A DNA stretch of 64,000 nt from Pelagihabitans sp965238025. GTDB taxonomy: Bacteria > Bacteroidota > Bacteroidia > Flavobacteriales > Flavobacteriaceae. The stretch's first letter is position 1. Every line of letters begins with the position of its first letter. Position numbers and translations under genes: made by a program. Below the pieces are notes generated by a model that was given only the letters and a program-made list of their open reading frames with translations, had not been told where the DNA came from and did not search any database. The DNA is taken from assembly GCA_965238025.1 (NCBI GenBank), contig OZ250162.1:620001-684000 (forward strand). The letters are read 5' to 3'. Shown in pieces: positions 1 to 8,562 of the stretch.

Positions 1-1261
1 TTAGGTATTCTACATAATAACTGCCCGCCCAAGGGTCTACCGTTTTGGTGATCTTGGTTTCTTCCTGTAAAAAAATCTGTGTTTCCCGGGCGATCCGCGC
101 TGAAAAATCGGTAGGAAGAGCAATAGCCTCATCCAAAGCATTGGTGTGCAAACTTTGAGTACCTCCAAAAATGGCGGCGGTAGCCTCTATGGTCGTTCGG
201 GCCACATTATTAAAAGGGTCTTGCTCGGTAAGGCTCCATCCGCTTGTTTGGCAGTGCGTTCGCAATGCCAACGATTTATCTTTTTTAGGGTTGAACTGTT
301 TTACCAATTTCGCCCAGATCATTCGTGCAGCCCGCATTTTGGCGATTTCCATAAAATGGTTCATCCCAATACCCCAAAAGAAGGATAATCGCGGCGCAAA
401 ATCATCGATTTCAAGTCCTGCCGCCAATCCGGTTCTAATATATTCCAGACCATCGGCCAAGGTATAGGCCAATTCAATATCCGCTGTTGCCCCGGCCTCG
501 TGCATATGGTAGCCCGAAATGCTGATGCTATTGAATTTGGGCATATACTTACTCGTATATTCAAAAATATCGGCCACAATTTTCATGGAGGGCTCAGGTG
601 GATATATATAGGTATTACGCACCATAAACTCCTTTAAAATATCGTTTTGAATGGTTCCTGCTAAGAGTTCGGGAGCAACGCCCTGCTCTTCCGCAGCGAT
701 GATATAAAATGCCATAATAGGCAGCACGGCACCATTCATTGTCATAGATACCGACATTTTATCCAAGGGGATACTGTCGAATAAAATCTTCATGTCCTCT
801 ACGGAATCGATTGCAACCCCAGCCTTGCCTACATCACCTACTACGCGTTCATGATCGCTATCATACCCTCGATGTGTGGGTAGGTCAAAGGCAACGGAAA
901 GTCCTTTTTGTCCCGCTTTTAGATTTCTTCTATAAAAGGCGTTGCTCTCTTCTGCTGTGGAAAAACCCGCATATTGTCGAATCGTCCAAGGGCGTCGTAC
1001 ATACATGGTGGAATACGGCCCCCTAAGGTAGGGCGGTATTCCCGCAGCAAAATCCAAATGTTCGGCATTCGTGATATCCTCTTTTGCAAAAACCGATTTC
1101 AACGGAATTTTTTCTGCGGTTTCAAAGGTAGAAACCTCTGAACTTGAAAGCTTCTCGACGGAGCCTGTCTTGAGCGCAGACGAAAGGCCTGCTTGCCGGC
1201 CAGGTAGGCTCGAAGTGACAATGCCTTTTAGACTGATATGTTGGAGGTCTTTTCTACTCAT
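1..1261 (-). CDS. mutB: methylmalonyl-CoA mutase large subunit, 3' part outside window
   Basis: This catalytic subunit interconverts methylmalonyl-CoA and succinyl-CoA with adenosylcobalamin, the last step of propionyl-CoA assimilation in the cytoplasm. The ATG at 1261-1259 overlaps the mutA stop by 8 bp, and the frame stays open to the window edge (about 420 codons). Visible family landmarks are PYSTMYVRRPWTIRQYAGF in the substrate TIM barrel, TMNGAVLPIMAFYI and TQSLHTNALDEA. The C-terminal cobalamin-binding domain lies outside the window. Residues 14-38 are odd: they are encoded by a palindromic repeat (1150-1220) lying in frame in the N-terminal region before the barrel. The gene is the last visible member of the minus-strand propionate operon. 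Identity is clear from the sequence. The insertion interpretation rests on my memory of homologues. Confidence 0.95.
   Translation of the reverse strand, partial: MSRKDLQHISLKGIVTSSLPGRQAGLSSALKTGSVEKLSSSEVSTFETAEKIPLKSVFAKEDITNAEHLDFAAGIPPYLRGPYSTMYVRRPWTIRQYAGFSTAEESNAFYRRNLKAGQKGLSVAFDLPTHRGYDSDHERVVGDVGKAGVAIDSVEDMKILFDSIPLDKMSVSMTMNGAVLPIMAFYIIAAEEQGVAPELLAGTIQNDILKEFMVRNTYIYPPEPSMKIVADIFEYTSKYMPKFNSISISGYHMHEAGATADIELAYTLADGLEYIRTGLAAGLEIDDFAPRLSFFWGIGMNHFMEIAKMRAARMIWAKLVKQFNPKKDKSLALRTHCQTSGWSLTEQDPFNNVARTTIEATAAIFGGTQSLHTNALDEAIALPTDFSARIARETQIFLQEETKITKTVDPWAGSYYVEYL
1150..1220. repeat. palindromic repeat inserted in frame in mutB
   Basis: The left end reads cttctcgacggagc and the right end gctcgaagtgaca. 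Joined, these make the usual flavobacterial intergenic palindrome of the form CTTCTCGAC...GTCGAAGTGACA. The middle carries a second palindrome-like piece (ggcctgcttgccggccagg). Related copies occur between genes at about 19932-19955, 41729-41750 and 46796-46817. Here the repeat is translated as mutB residues 14-38 without breaking the frame. Confidence 0.75.
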
Positions 1262-2630
1262 CTTTCAATCTTTTTTGTTCGATAGTTTCAGCCAGTCGCT
1301 TGGCAATAATCGGTTCTATCAAGGTCTTGCGGGTATTCGTTTTTACAAAAGGGTATAGTTCCAGTTCGTGCTTCATTTTATCACTCGCGTTAGTGTACGT
1401 ATTGGTTCCTACCAACACTTCCTTGTTTTCATCGAACAGTGCTTGCTCCTTTGCTGCGTTTTCTTTTATTTTCTTTTGGATGGTATGCGCTTTGAGTTGC
1501 TTAAGAAATCCACCCGCTTTTTCAATTTCCTTGAACAGTACCAAGGCCTTTTCGGCCAGCTGTTGGGTCAAGGCCTCTATATAATAAGCTCCGTCTGCCG
1601 GGTTTTTTACCTTATCAAAATAGCTTTCGTTCTTTAGTACCAGTAGCTGATTTATTGCGATACGGTTGCCAAATTCATTCTCTTTATGATAAATAGCATC
1701 ATATGGTAAATTGGTCATCATATCGGCTCCACCAAGTATGGCCGCCATACCTTCTGTGGTGGTCCTTAGCATATTGGTATTGTAGTCGTATAATGTTTTA
1801 TTCCTTCTGGTGGGTGTCGCTATAATATGACATTTCGGGTTCATCTTATACTCGGTTGCAAGGGCCTGCCATACCAAACGCAACGCCCTTAATTTTGCGA
1901 TTTCATAAAAGTAGTTAGTGCCCACAGCAACTTTAAAGGTGATTACCTGGTCAGCATTAGCGGTACCATTGTTTTCCAAATGATTTAAATATTCATTTGC
2001 ATGTGCTAGCCCATAGGCCAATTGTTGCACCCTATTTGCCCCGGCATTTTGGTAGTGCCCCAAATCAACACTTAGTGTTTGCGTGATCTTCAATGCCAAA
2101 ATCGCGTCCAAGGTTTTATGGTCTTGTTCCAGGTTTTTATACCAATTTCCCGAGCTTGTAAGATTTCCGATAAGGTCAATATTCAGATGGATATTCGCTA
2201 TGGCATCCCCCGCAAAATCAACTATCGATTTTATATAGGTCGCCGACAAAAACTGAAAATCGAAATAAATCGGAACCTTATCTAAATCGATGTCTTTTAA
2301 TAAAACGGCAATGGGGGTTTCCTCTGTTGGGATTATAAATTGTAGGCTTTCAACTCCCTTTTTCAAGGAATTCAAGGCTTTTGTGTTTGTTTTTTGGGCG
2401 TCTCCCGCATAGATGGTTTGACCAATGGCCCAAGCTTTTTCATTCGGCCGGATAGCGGCGGTTGGTATATTTTCGTCGCTATGGTAAAACGGTTTGGTTT
2501 TTATACCCTCCAGCGATTCCCAAACGAGCGCCTCATTATAATCGGCTCCTTTTAGGTCAAACTGTATTTTTTGTTTCCATGCTTTTTCGGAAACGGATTC
2601 AAATTCTTTAAACAATTGTGTTTTTAACAT
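1254..2630 (-). CDS. mutA: methylmalonyl-CoA mutase small subunit
   Basis: This is the non-catalytic partner (458 aa) of the MutAB heterodimer. It resembles the large subunit's barrel but lacks a functional cobalamin site. Family features include RALRLVWQALATEY, the NMLRTTTEGMAAILGGADMM stretch and NPADGAYYIEALTQQLAEKA near the C-terminus. The ATG at 2630 follows a 160-bp gap after the carboxyltransferase gene. Its stop overlaps the mutB start by 8 bp (GATGAGTAG), which suggests translational coupling of the two subunits. Symbol use varies: in some schemes the large subunit is scpA. Confidence 0.93.
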   Translation of the reverse strand: MLKTQLFKEFESVSEKAWKQKIQFDLKGADYNEALVWESLEGIKTKPFYHSDENIPTAAIRPNEKAWAIGQTIYAGDAQKTNTKALNSLKKGVESLQFIIPTEETPIAVLLKDIDLDKVPIYFDFQFLSATYIKSIVDFAGDAIANIHLNIDLIGNLTSSGNWYKNLEQDHKTLDAILALKITQTLSVDLGHYQNAGANRVQQLAYGLAHANEYLNHLENNGTANADQVITFKVAVGTNYFYEIAKLRALRLVWQALATEYKMNPKCHIIATPTRRNKTLYDYNTNMLRTTTEGMAAILGGADMMTNLPYDAIYHKENEFGNRIAINQLLVLKNESYFDKVKNPADGAYYIEALTQQLAEKALVLFKEIEKAGGFLKQLKAHTIQKKIKENAAKEQALFDENKEVLVGTNTYTNASDKMKHELELYPFVKTNTRKTLIEPIIAKRLAETIEQKRLKDE

Positions 2631-2790
2631 TTTTGGCTAAATCATTCTTTTAAACTAATTACCACTGCTATTTGTTTCACAGAGAACCGCAGCGTTAAAG
2701 AAGGTTTATAGAGCCCCATATATGTCAAGGCTAACTTCCTAACCAGACTGTTCTAATAAACTTCTAAACACATAAACCCCTAAACTCTTT

Positions 2791-4332
2791 TCACAGCGGA
2801 ATATTCCCATGTTTTTTCTTAGGAAGCACTACCGCCTTGCTTTCCAATATTGCAAATGCCTTGATCAGCTTTCTTCTGGTATTTTTTGGAAGGATGACCT
2901 CATCTATAAAGCCTCTTTTTGCTGCGCTGTACGGGTCCGCAAACTTATCGGCATACTCCTGTTCTTTTTCCTTCAATTTTGCCGCTGAATCCTTTGCGGC
3001 CGCTATCTCTTTTCGGAAAATAATCTCACTGGCTCCTTTCGCCCCCATTACGGCAATTTCTGCACCGGGCCAGGCATAATTCATGTCTGCGCCAATGTGT
3101 TTGGAGTTCATTACGTCATAGGCCCCTCCATAGGCCTTTCTTGTAATCACGGTTACTTTTGGCACGGTTGCCTCGCTCAGGGCATATAATAATTTGGCGC
3201 CATTGGTAATGATACCATTCCATTCTTGATCGGTGCCCGGTAAGAAGCCTGGCACATCTACCAAGACCAACAAGGGGATATTAAAGCAATCGCAAAAACG
3301 GGTAAACCGTGCGGCTTTCTTTGAGGCATCAACATCTAACACACCCGCTAGGCTCATGGGCTGATTTGCTACGATTCCGATACTTCTACCCGCCAAGCGA
3401 GCGAAGCCCACAACGATGTTTTCTGCGTAATCCTTATGAATTTCGAAAAACGTTTCTTCATCGATTATCCCTTTGATCACATGGCGCATATCATAAGGTC
3501 GACTCGCGTTTTCCGGAACTATTTCTTCTAAAACATTGCGAACCTCATCACCAATTTCATAAGGCAAACGTTCTGGCATATCCTCGCAATTTTGCGGGAT
3601 GTATCCCATTATTTTCTTGATTTGATCAATGCATTGTATATCATTTCCAGACGTTAAATGGGTAACCCCTGATTTGGTCGCGTGGGTCATAGCCCCGCCC
3701 AACTCTTCGGAGGTCACTTCTTCATTCGTCACGGTCTTGACTACATTCGGACCCGTTACGAACATATAACTGGAATTCTCTACCATTAAGGTAAAATCGG
3801 TCATTGCCGGCGAGTAAACGGCGCCACCCGCACACGGCCCCATAATCGCCGATATTTGCGGAATAACTCCAGATGCCATTACATTTCTATGAAAAATATC
3901 GGCATAACCCCCCAAAGAGCGTACTCCTTCTTGAATACGTGCACCACCACTATCATTTAAACCGATTACGGGTACACCAATATTCATGGCCATATCCATT
4001 ATCTTACAGATTTTTTCGGCATGCGTTTCTGAAAGTGCGCCTCCAAATACAGTAAAATCTTGGGCAAATACACAAACCTTTCTTCCATTTATGGTACCAT
4101 AGCCCGTTACCACGCCATCACCATAAAAAAGCTGTTTTTCCATCCCGAAATCTTTCGTCCTATGGGTCACCAACTCACCCAATTCTTCAAAAGACCCTTC
4201 ATCCAACAGAAAGTGAACCCGTTCCCTCGCCGTTAATTTGCCTTTGGCATGCTGCTTATCAATACGCACTTGACCACCACCCAATCTGGAGGCGGCAAGC
4301 TTATCCAATAGTATTTTTTGTTTGTCTTTCAT
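2791..4332 (-). CDS. pccB: acyl-CoA (propionyl-CoA) carboxylase, carboxyltransferase subunit
   Basis: The protein (513 aa, normal for PccB/AccD5-type beta subunits) transfers CO2 from carboxybiotin to propionyl-CoA to give methylmalonyl-CoA. Two crotonase-like halves are visible. The N-terminal half has GGARIQEGVRSLGGYADIF and GPCAGGAVYSPA. The C-terminal half has DVPGFLPGTDQEWNGII and KAYGGAYDVMNSKHIGAD. The gene lies 30 bp downstream of the biotin carboxylase gene and upstream of mutA/mutB. This context points to propionyl-CoA rather than acetyl-CoA as substrate. Substrate choice is inferred from the neighbours; the enzyme family is certain. Confidence 0.93.
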   Translation of the reverse strand: MKDKQKILLDKLAASRLGGGQVRIDKQHAKGKLTARERVHFLLDEGSFEELGELVTHRTKDFGMEKQLFYGDGVVTGYGTINGRKVCVFAQDFTVFGGALSETHAEKICKIMDMAMNIGVPVIGLNDSGGARIQEGVRSLGGYADIFHRNVMASGVIPQISAIMGPCAGGAVYSPAMTDFTLMVENSSYMFVTGPNVVKTVTNEEVTSEELGGAMTHATKSGVTHLTSGNDIQCIDQIKKIMGYIPQNCEDMPERLPYEIGDEVRNVLEEIVPENASRPYDMRHVIKGIIDEETFFEIHKDYAENIVVGFARLAGRSIGIVANQPMSLAGVLDVDASKKAARFTRFCDCFNIPLLVLVDVPGFLPGTDQEWNGIITNGAKLLYALSEATVPKVTVITRKAYGGAYDVMNSKHIGADMNYAWPGAEIAVMGAKGASEIIFRKEIAAAKDSAAKLKEKEQEYADKFADPYSAAKRGFIDEVILPKNTRRKLIKAFAILESKAVVLPKKKHGNIPL

Positions 4333-4362
4333 TCCCTATTCTTTGGCTGTTCCCAAATTTTT

Positions 4363-5835
4363 CTAAGTCCTGCTTTTCTTCCAATTAGAACTACTCGCAT
4401 AAGGAGTCTTCAATTGATTTTGCTCCTTAAGAAAGAGATAAAGCCCTGCTTTTGCCGCAATTTCTTTTTCGCTGGAGTATTTTGCTTTTACTAGTTCGGG
4501 CTTATAATGGTTTTTTACAAAATGTGTGTCAAAATTACCAGAAACAAAAGCCTCATGCTCACAAACAAATTGTCCGAACGGCAATGTCGTTTGAACCCCT
4601 TCAATCTTATAATCGCTAATCGCTTTCACCATCAGTTGAATGGCCTCGTCCCTATTTTTGCCATATGTTATCAGTTTTGACAACATGGGGTCGTAGTATA
4701 TGGGTATTGCCATGCCTTCCTCAAAACCATCATCTACCCGAATCCCTTCCCCTTTTGGAGTCTTGTATTTTTCCAGCGTGCCAATACTGGGAAGAAAATT
4801 ATTCAAAGGGTCTTCTGCATATACCCGAACTTCCACTGCGTGTCCTTTTATGGATAGATCTTCTTGGGTAAATTGAAGTCGCTCGCCCCGTGCTATTTTT
4901 ATCTGTTGCTCTACCAAATCCAATCCCGTAATCAGCTCGGTAACGGGATGTTCAACTTGAAGGCGAGTATTCATCTCCAGGAAATAGAACTGCTGTTTTT
5001 CATCCAAAAGAAATTCTACGGTTCCGGCGCCTACATAGTCACATGACTTGGCCACATTTATCGCGGCCTCGCCCATTGCCTTTCTGATTTCTGGGGTGAG
5101 TATCGCTGATGGCGCCTCTTCCACCACCTTCTGATGTCTTCGCTGTATGCTACATTCCCGTTCAAAAAGGTGGACCACATTGCCATGGGTATCTGCCAAT
5201 ACCTGAATTTCAATATGACGTGGGGAGCCCACATATTTTTCGATAAATACCGCCCCGTCTCCAAATGCGGCAACCGCCTCACTAATTGCACGTTCCATTT
5301 GCTCCGGAAGTTCTTCGAGATTCTCTACCACGCGCATTCCTTTTCCGCCCCCTCCGGCCGCCGCTTTTATCAGAATAGGGAAACCGATTTTGGCAGCTAC
5401 TTTCTCAGCCAAGGTCACATCGGTAATCGCTTCTTCAATACCGGGTACCATGGGAATATTGTAATCGCGAACGGCCTCCTTGGCCGATAGTTTATTGCCC
5501 ATGACTTCTATGGCATGTGGCCTCGGGCCTATAAAGGTGATGCCCTTATCTTCAACCATTTTTGCAAAAACCGCATTCTCACTTAAAAAGCCATAGCCCG
5601 GATGAATGCCATCAGCACCAGTTTGTTTTGCTGCATCCAAGATTTTCTCCATTACGAGATAGGACTCCGCAGATGGCGCAGGCCCCAATAAAACGGCCTC
5701 ATCCGCAAAACGTACATGAGGGGCATTGCGATCTACCTCCGAATACACGGCTACGGTTTTAATGCCCATTTTTCGCGCCGTTCGCATCACGCGCAAGGCT
5801 ATCTCCCCTCTATTAGCAACCAATATTTTTTTCAT
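4363..5835 (-). CDS. pccA: acyl-CoA carboxylase, biotin carboxylase subunit
   Basis: The enzyme carboxylates the biotin of the neighbouring carrier protein using ATP and bicarbonate. Landmarks are MKKILVANRGEIALRVMRTA at the N-terminus, the glycine-rich ATP-grasp loop KAAAGGGGKGMRVVE, EKYVGSPRHIEIQVL, and EMNTRLQVEHPVTE near residue 290. It has 490 aa and no fused biotinyl domain; that domain is the separate gene just upstream. A TTG lies directly before the ATG, but the ATG at 5835 is the sensible start because MKKILVANRGEIA is the family's usual N-terminus. A palindrome (5859-5902) sits 23 nt upstream of the start. Confidence 0.93.
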   Translation of the reverse strand: MKKILVANRGEIALRVMRTARKMGIKTVAVYSEVDRNAPHVRFADEAVLLGPAPSAESYLVMEKILDAAKQTGADGIHPGYGFLSENAVFAKMVEDKGITFIGPRPHAIEVMGNKLSAKEAVRDYNIPMVPGIEEAITDVTLAEKVAAKIGFPILIKAAAGGGGKGMRVVENLEELPEQMERAISEAVAAFGDGAVFIEKYVGSPRHIEIQVLADTHGNVVHLFERECSIQRRHQKVVEEAPSAILTPEIRKAMGEAAINVAKSCDYVGAGTVEFLLDEKQQFYFLEMNTRLQVEHPVTELITGLDLVEQQIKIARGERLQFTQEDLSIKGHAVEVRVYAEDPLNNFLPSIGTLEKYKTPKGEGIRVDDGFEEGMAIPIYYDPMLSKLITYGKNRDEAIQLMVKAISDYKIEGVQTTLPFGQFVCEHEAFVSGNFDTHFVKNHYKPELVKAKYSSEKEIAAKAGLYLFLKEQNQLKTPYASSSNWKKSRT

Positions 5836-5858
5836 CAATTGATACTATTTTTATCGTC

Positions 5859-5902
5859 ATTCCTTCTCTTCGTCTACGCTCAGGATAAACTTCGGAGGGA
5901 AT
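5859..5902 (-). repeat. start-proximal palindrome upstream of pccA
   Basis: The arms attcct and agggaat flank an interior that looks like a further inserted repeat (tcttcgtctacgctcagg). Read on the minus strand it has the order GATTCC...GGAATGACGATAAAA followed by the pccA ATG 23 nt later. This is the same order, orientation and spacing as copies before argG, argC, proC, argH, the 4Fe-4S gene at 20017 and the maltose phosphorylase gene. Confidence 0.6.
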
Positions 5903-5907
5903 CTTCA

Positions 5908-6387
5908 TTATTCCATTTCAATTATAAGCTGCCCCTTGTCAACCGCATCATCTTTTTCCACTTCTACGGATTTAACGACCCCAGCGCCTTCTGAAAGAAT
6001 CATATTTTCCATCTTCATAGCAGACAATACCACCAATGGGGTCCCTTCTATAATCTCATCCCCAGGTTTCACCATAATATCCAAGATAAGACCAGGCATG
6101 GGAGCCTTGATACTGTTTAGTTTTTGTGCGGTATTGGCCAACAACCCCATCTTGTTGACCATCTGGTCATACGCATCTTCGATTTTTAGCTGATACGAGT
6201 TGCCATTTACCGAAAGGGTCAGCGTCTTGTTTAGAAAATCCGTATCGATAAGCTGTAGGGTAAAGCCCGAATTATCGCGCAATATATGATAGTGGTGGTC
6301 ATTCAATTCACGAATATCCAATGATTTCAATTCTTCTGGCTCTATTGTAAATTCGGTATCGTCTATAATGACTTTGTAGTCTGTCAT
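5908..6387 (-). CDS. accB: biotin carboxyl carrier protein of acyl-CoA carboxylase
   Basis: This protein (159 aa) swings carboxybiotin between the biotin carboxylase and the carboxyltransferase encoded next to it. The C-terminal half is a biotinyl/lipoyl domain: APMPGLILDIMVKPGDEI, then the biotinylation motif SAMKMEN with Lys125. The N-terminal ~60 residues (MTDYKVIIDDTEFTIEPEEL) form a separate small region seen in Bacteroidetes carriers. It is the first gene of the minus-strand carboxylase/mutase operon, 72 bp upstream of the biotin carboxylase gene. Symbol assigned by family, since no species-specific name is recognised. Confidence 0.9.
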   Translation of the reverse strand: MTDYKVIIDDTEFTIEPEELKSLDIRELNDHHYHILRDNSGFTLQLIDTDFLNKTLTLSVNGNSYQLKIEDAYDQMVNKMGLLANTAQKLNSIKAPMPGLILDIMVKPGDEIIEGTPLVVLSAMKMENMILSEGAGVVKSVEVEKDDAVDKGQLIIEME

Positions 6388-6456
6388 TTGATTCTTATAG
6401 ATTAATAAAACTTATGATGAAAGATGCGTACAGAAATTGCATTCCAAGATACGTTT

Positions 6457-6723
6457 TTAATTGAAAGTAAATTGATGTGGCGGGAAGGTATCTTTTGTCT
6501 TTTTTAATGACAATACACCATCCAGCCTAAATTCGCGCCTTGCGGCTCGTAGTCTACAAAAAGCGACCAACATCCATTTGTCTTGAGCAAAGTAGATGCC
6601 CAAAGGTTCAATTCCACGTTCGGTTCGGATGCCATTGGCAGGGGAACGGTAACCCAAGGAAAGTACATTTCTTTTGGTAATGGCTTCTTCTAGGAGAGGT
6701 ATATGATCTTTGGTTGTGGCCAT
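6457..6723 (-). CDS. WYL-domain fragment, lacks HTH
   Basis: This 88-aa product matches only the end of a WYL-domain transcription regulator: EPLGIYFAQDKWMLVAFCRLRAARREFRLDGV is the typical terminal part. Family members normally have 230-330 aa with an N-terminal winged helix, which is absent here. Upstream of the ATG at 6723 lies the stop of the amidase gene only 9 bp away, so no room remains for the missing part. It is either a remnant of a deleted regulator or a small free-standing WYL protein that binds a ligand without DNA. I favour a remnant. Confidence 0.6.
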   Translation of the reverse strand: MATTKDHIPLLEEAITKRNVLSLGYRSPANGIRTERGIEPLGIYFAQDKWMLVAFCRLRAARREFRLDGVLSLKKTKDTFPPHQFTFN

Positions 6724-6732
6724 TCAATTTAT

Positions 6733-7803
6733 CTAACGAATAGGTCCTATTTCCCCCTTTTTATGATCTAACAATACCCCTTCAGAAATCCATTTCGCCA
6801 GGGCCTGGCGATTATCAGGGTCGAGAATACGGCGTTGGTCTTTTTTATTCCTAATGTTGCCGATTTCGATAAAGGTCATGGCTGGGTGTGTCTTTTTCAC
6901 CAGATAAAGTGAGGTTCTATCCTCAAAAGTGCCGGAATAGGTTCGATTGGGTTGGTACTTTTTATATTTCTTTTGAAAGGTCTTGTGAATGCTCTCTGCT
7001 AATTTTTTTCCATTTTTACTCTTTTCATGGTGGTAAAAAAAGACATCTATATTCTGACCTTTACTACGGCTATCAACATGGGTAACGATTAGTCTCTGGA
7101 ATTTACCCTTGTTCTTTTTGTACAGCTCATTTACAATTTCTACCCGTTGTCTTAATCTAGCAGTTTGATTAAGGGGGATAGCTTTATTTCCATAAGCCAC
7201 CTCATCATGATCTATGTCCAGAATACGATCATCCCTGATCCCATCATTCTTATCGCGAATAATAATATATACAGTCGCGCCATGGGCCAACAATTCTTTT
7301 GCCAATCGCAGCGTGATATCATAGGCATATTCATCTTCGGCTATGGCCTTGCCGGCATATACAGCCATCGCCCCGGGATCTGGTCCGCCATGACCCGATA
7401 CCAGGTAGTAAACTGCGCCTTCTAGCTTTTCACTTTTGGAAACCACTTTATCATGGCCTTTCCCAAAAATGGCATATTTCTTTCCATCTTCCTTTGTGGT
7501 CTCAGCAGATTTCTTTTCCATTGTTTTGGTGGATGCCTTTGCGCCGTCTTTCACACTCGGAATACGATAGGTGCGCCCCTCATACAAATGAACACTATCT
7601 CGCAAGTCCGTTATATTCATCGCTATAAAATCATCATAGACGTCATATGGATTCACCCCTTGCTTTCTGAGCAAGGAAAGGATGCCATCCCCCTTTTTTG
7701 CCGTAACCGTAGCTAAGGTGTCTTGCGCTAAAGTAACAACACCCATACATAGGAAGATTCCGGATACCACCAGTGATTTAAGTTGAATAAGGTTCCCTTT
7801 CAT
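6733..7803 (-). CDS. N-acetylmuramoyl-L-alanine amidase (Amidase_3 family)
   Basis: A secreted or periplasmic zinc amidase that would cut between N-acetylmuramic acid and the stem peptide of peptidoglycan. The 356-aa product has an N-terminal signal sequence (about residues 8-27), a LysM-like stretch after it (TVTAKKGDGILSLLRKQGVN), and the amidase domain from about residue 130. Candidate zinc ligands are His in VSGHGGPDPGA, His in VTHVDS and Glu in FIEIGN. The opening motif is SGHGG rather than the usual DPGHGG, which is a departure. A palindrome (CCCGAT...ATCGGG, 7818-7833) lies about 15 nt upstream of the start. Confidence 0.8.
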   Translation of the reverse strand: MKGNLIQLKSLVVSGIFLCMGVVTLAQDTLATVTAKKGDGILSLLRKQGVNPYDVYDDFIAMNITDLRDSVHLYEGRTYRIPSVKDGAKASTKTMEKKSAETTKEDGKKYAIFGKGHDKVVSKSEKLEGAVYYLVSGHGGPDPGAMAVYAGKAIAEDEYAYDITLRLAKELLAHGATVYIIIRDKNDGIRDDRILDIDHDEVAYGNKAIPLNQTARLRQRVEIVNELYKKNKGKFQRLIVTHVDSRSKGQNIDVFFYHHEKSKNGKKLAESIHKTFQKKYKKYQPNRTYSGTFEDRTSLYLVKKTHPAMTFIEIGNIRNKKDQRRILDPDNRQALAKWISEGVLLDHKKGEIGPIR

Positions 7804-7813
7804 TTTTAATTTA

Positions 7814-7837
7814 TGCTGTCCCGATAGCCATCGGGAT
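7814..7837. repeat. short palindrome upstream of amidase
   Basis: The sequence cccgatagccatcggg has 6-bp perfect arms and a 4-base loop, and lies just upstream of the minus-strand amidase ATG. It resembles the palindromic repeats elsewhere in the window, but its core and flanks differ from the GATTCC...GGAATGA type. I treat it as a separate subtype. Confidence 0.55.
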
Positions 7838-8011
7838 ATTTCAGTGTAAATAACTTTTTGTTATGCAATCCAAAAATAGTGCCTAAGTCAATAACAAAAT
7901 TAAAGAAGTGAAACAGTTTGAAAAATGGTGAAATGAAAATTTAGTTAACGACTTATTCAACAATTAAAAATAGTTGAACACCTTGGTAGTTTCTAAAAAA
8001 GTTTTTAATTT

Positions 8012-8029
8012 AGTGAGTGATTACTCACT
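8012..8029. promoter_or_regulatory. palindromic operator of the TetR regulator
   Basis: agtgagtgattactcact has perfect 7-bp arms with a 4-bp centre and ends 5 bp before the TetR ATG at 8035. Location and symmetry fit an autoregulatory TetR operator. Binding is inferred. Confidence 0.7.
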
Positions 8030-8034
8030 TTTTT

Positions 8035-8556
8035 ATGACGGATAAGCAAGAGCAAATTTTAATGACCGCGCTGGAGCTTTTTGCAAATGAAGGTTACAAA
8101 GCCGTTCCGACGAGCAAAATAGCAAGCCAAGCCGGCGTTTCTGAAGGCCTGATCTTTCGCCATTTTAAAAACAAACAAGGGCTTTTAGACGCTATCTTGA
8201 CCATGGCCATCGAAAAAATCGGAGTTCATTTCGCTCCCATTATTGCCGAAATAGACCCAAGGAAAGTCATTCAAAAAACAATTGAAATGCCCTTTTCAGT
8301 TCAACAAGAGGAATATCCCTTTTGGAAATTACAATTTAAATTGAAATGGGAAAACGATTATAATGGCGGCGATAAAATGGAGCCGCTGCTCGCCAAATTA
8401 ACATGGGCCTTTAGGGAGCTAACGCATAAGGAGCCTAGAAAGGAAGCAGAAGTTTTAAACCATATCATCGAAAACATCTCCATAGGAATTTTAAGGGATG
8501 GTCGAGAAGGTCAGCATACTTTAAAAGAATTCTTAATCAACAAATACCTAAAATAG
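8035..8556 (+). CDS. TetR/AcrR-family transcriptional regulator
   Basis: A dimeric ligand-responsive repressor of 173 aa. The N-terminal helix-turn-helix is clear (ALELFANEGYKAVPTSKIASQAGVSEGLIFRHFKNKQGLLDAIL); the C-terminal ligand domain is not assignable. A GTG at 8017 gives a longer frame, but that start lies inside the palindromic operator 8012-8029, so the ATG at 8035 is preferred. The gene is followed after 6 bp by the cytochrome c gene and the molybdenum hydroxylase genes in the same direction. Negative control of itself and of this cluster is likely. Confidence 0.88.
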   Translation: MTDKQEQILMTALELFANEGYKAVPTSKIASQAGVSEGLIFRHFKNKQGLLDAILTMAIEKIGVHFAPIIAEIDPRKVIQKTIEMPFSVQQEEYPFWKLQFKLKWENDYNGGDKMEPLLAKLTWAFRELTHKEPRKEAEVLNHIIENISIGILRDGREGQHTLKEFLINKYLK

Positions 8557-8562
8557 TCCACC

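Noticed and set aside
146..1026. Plus-strand frames across the first kilobase
   Set aside because: They are antisense shadows of mutB, whose frame is continuous on the minus strand and matches the family throughout.
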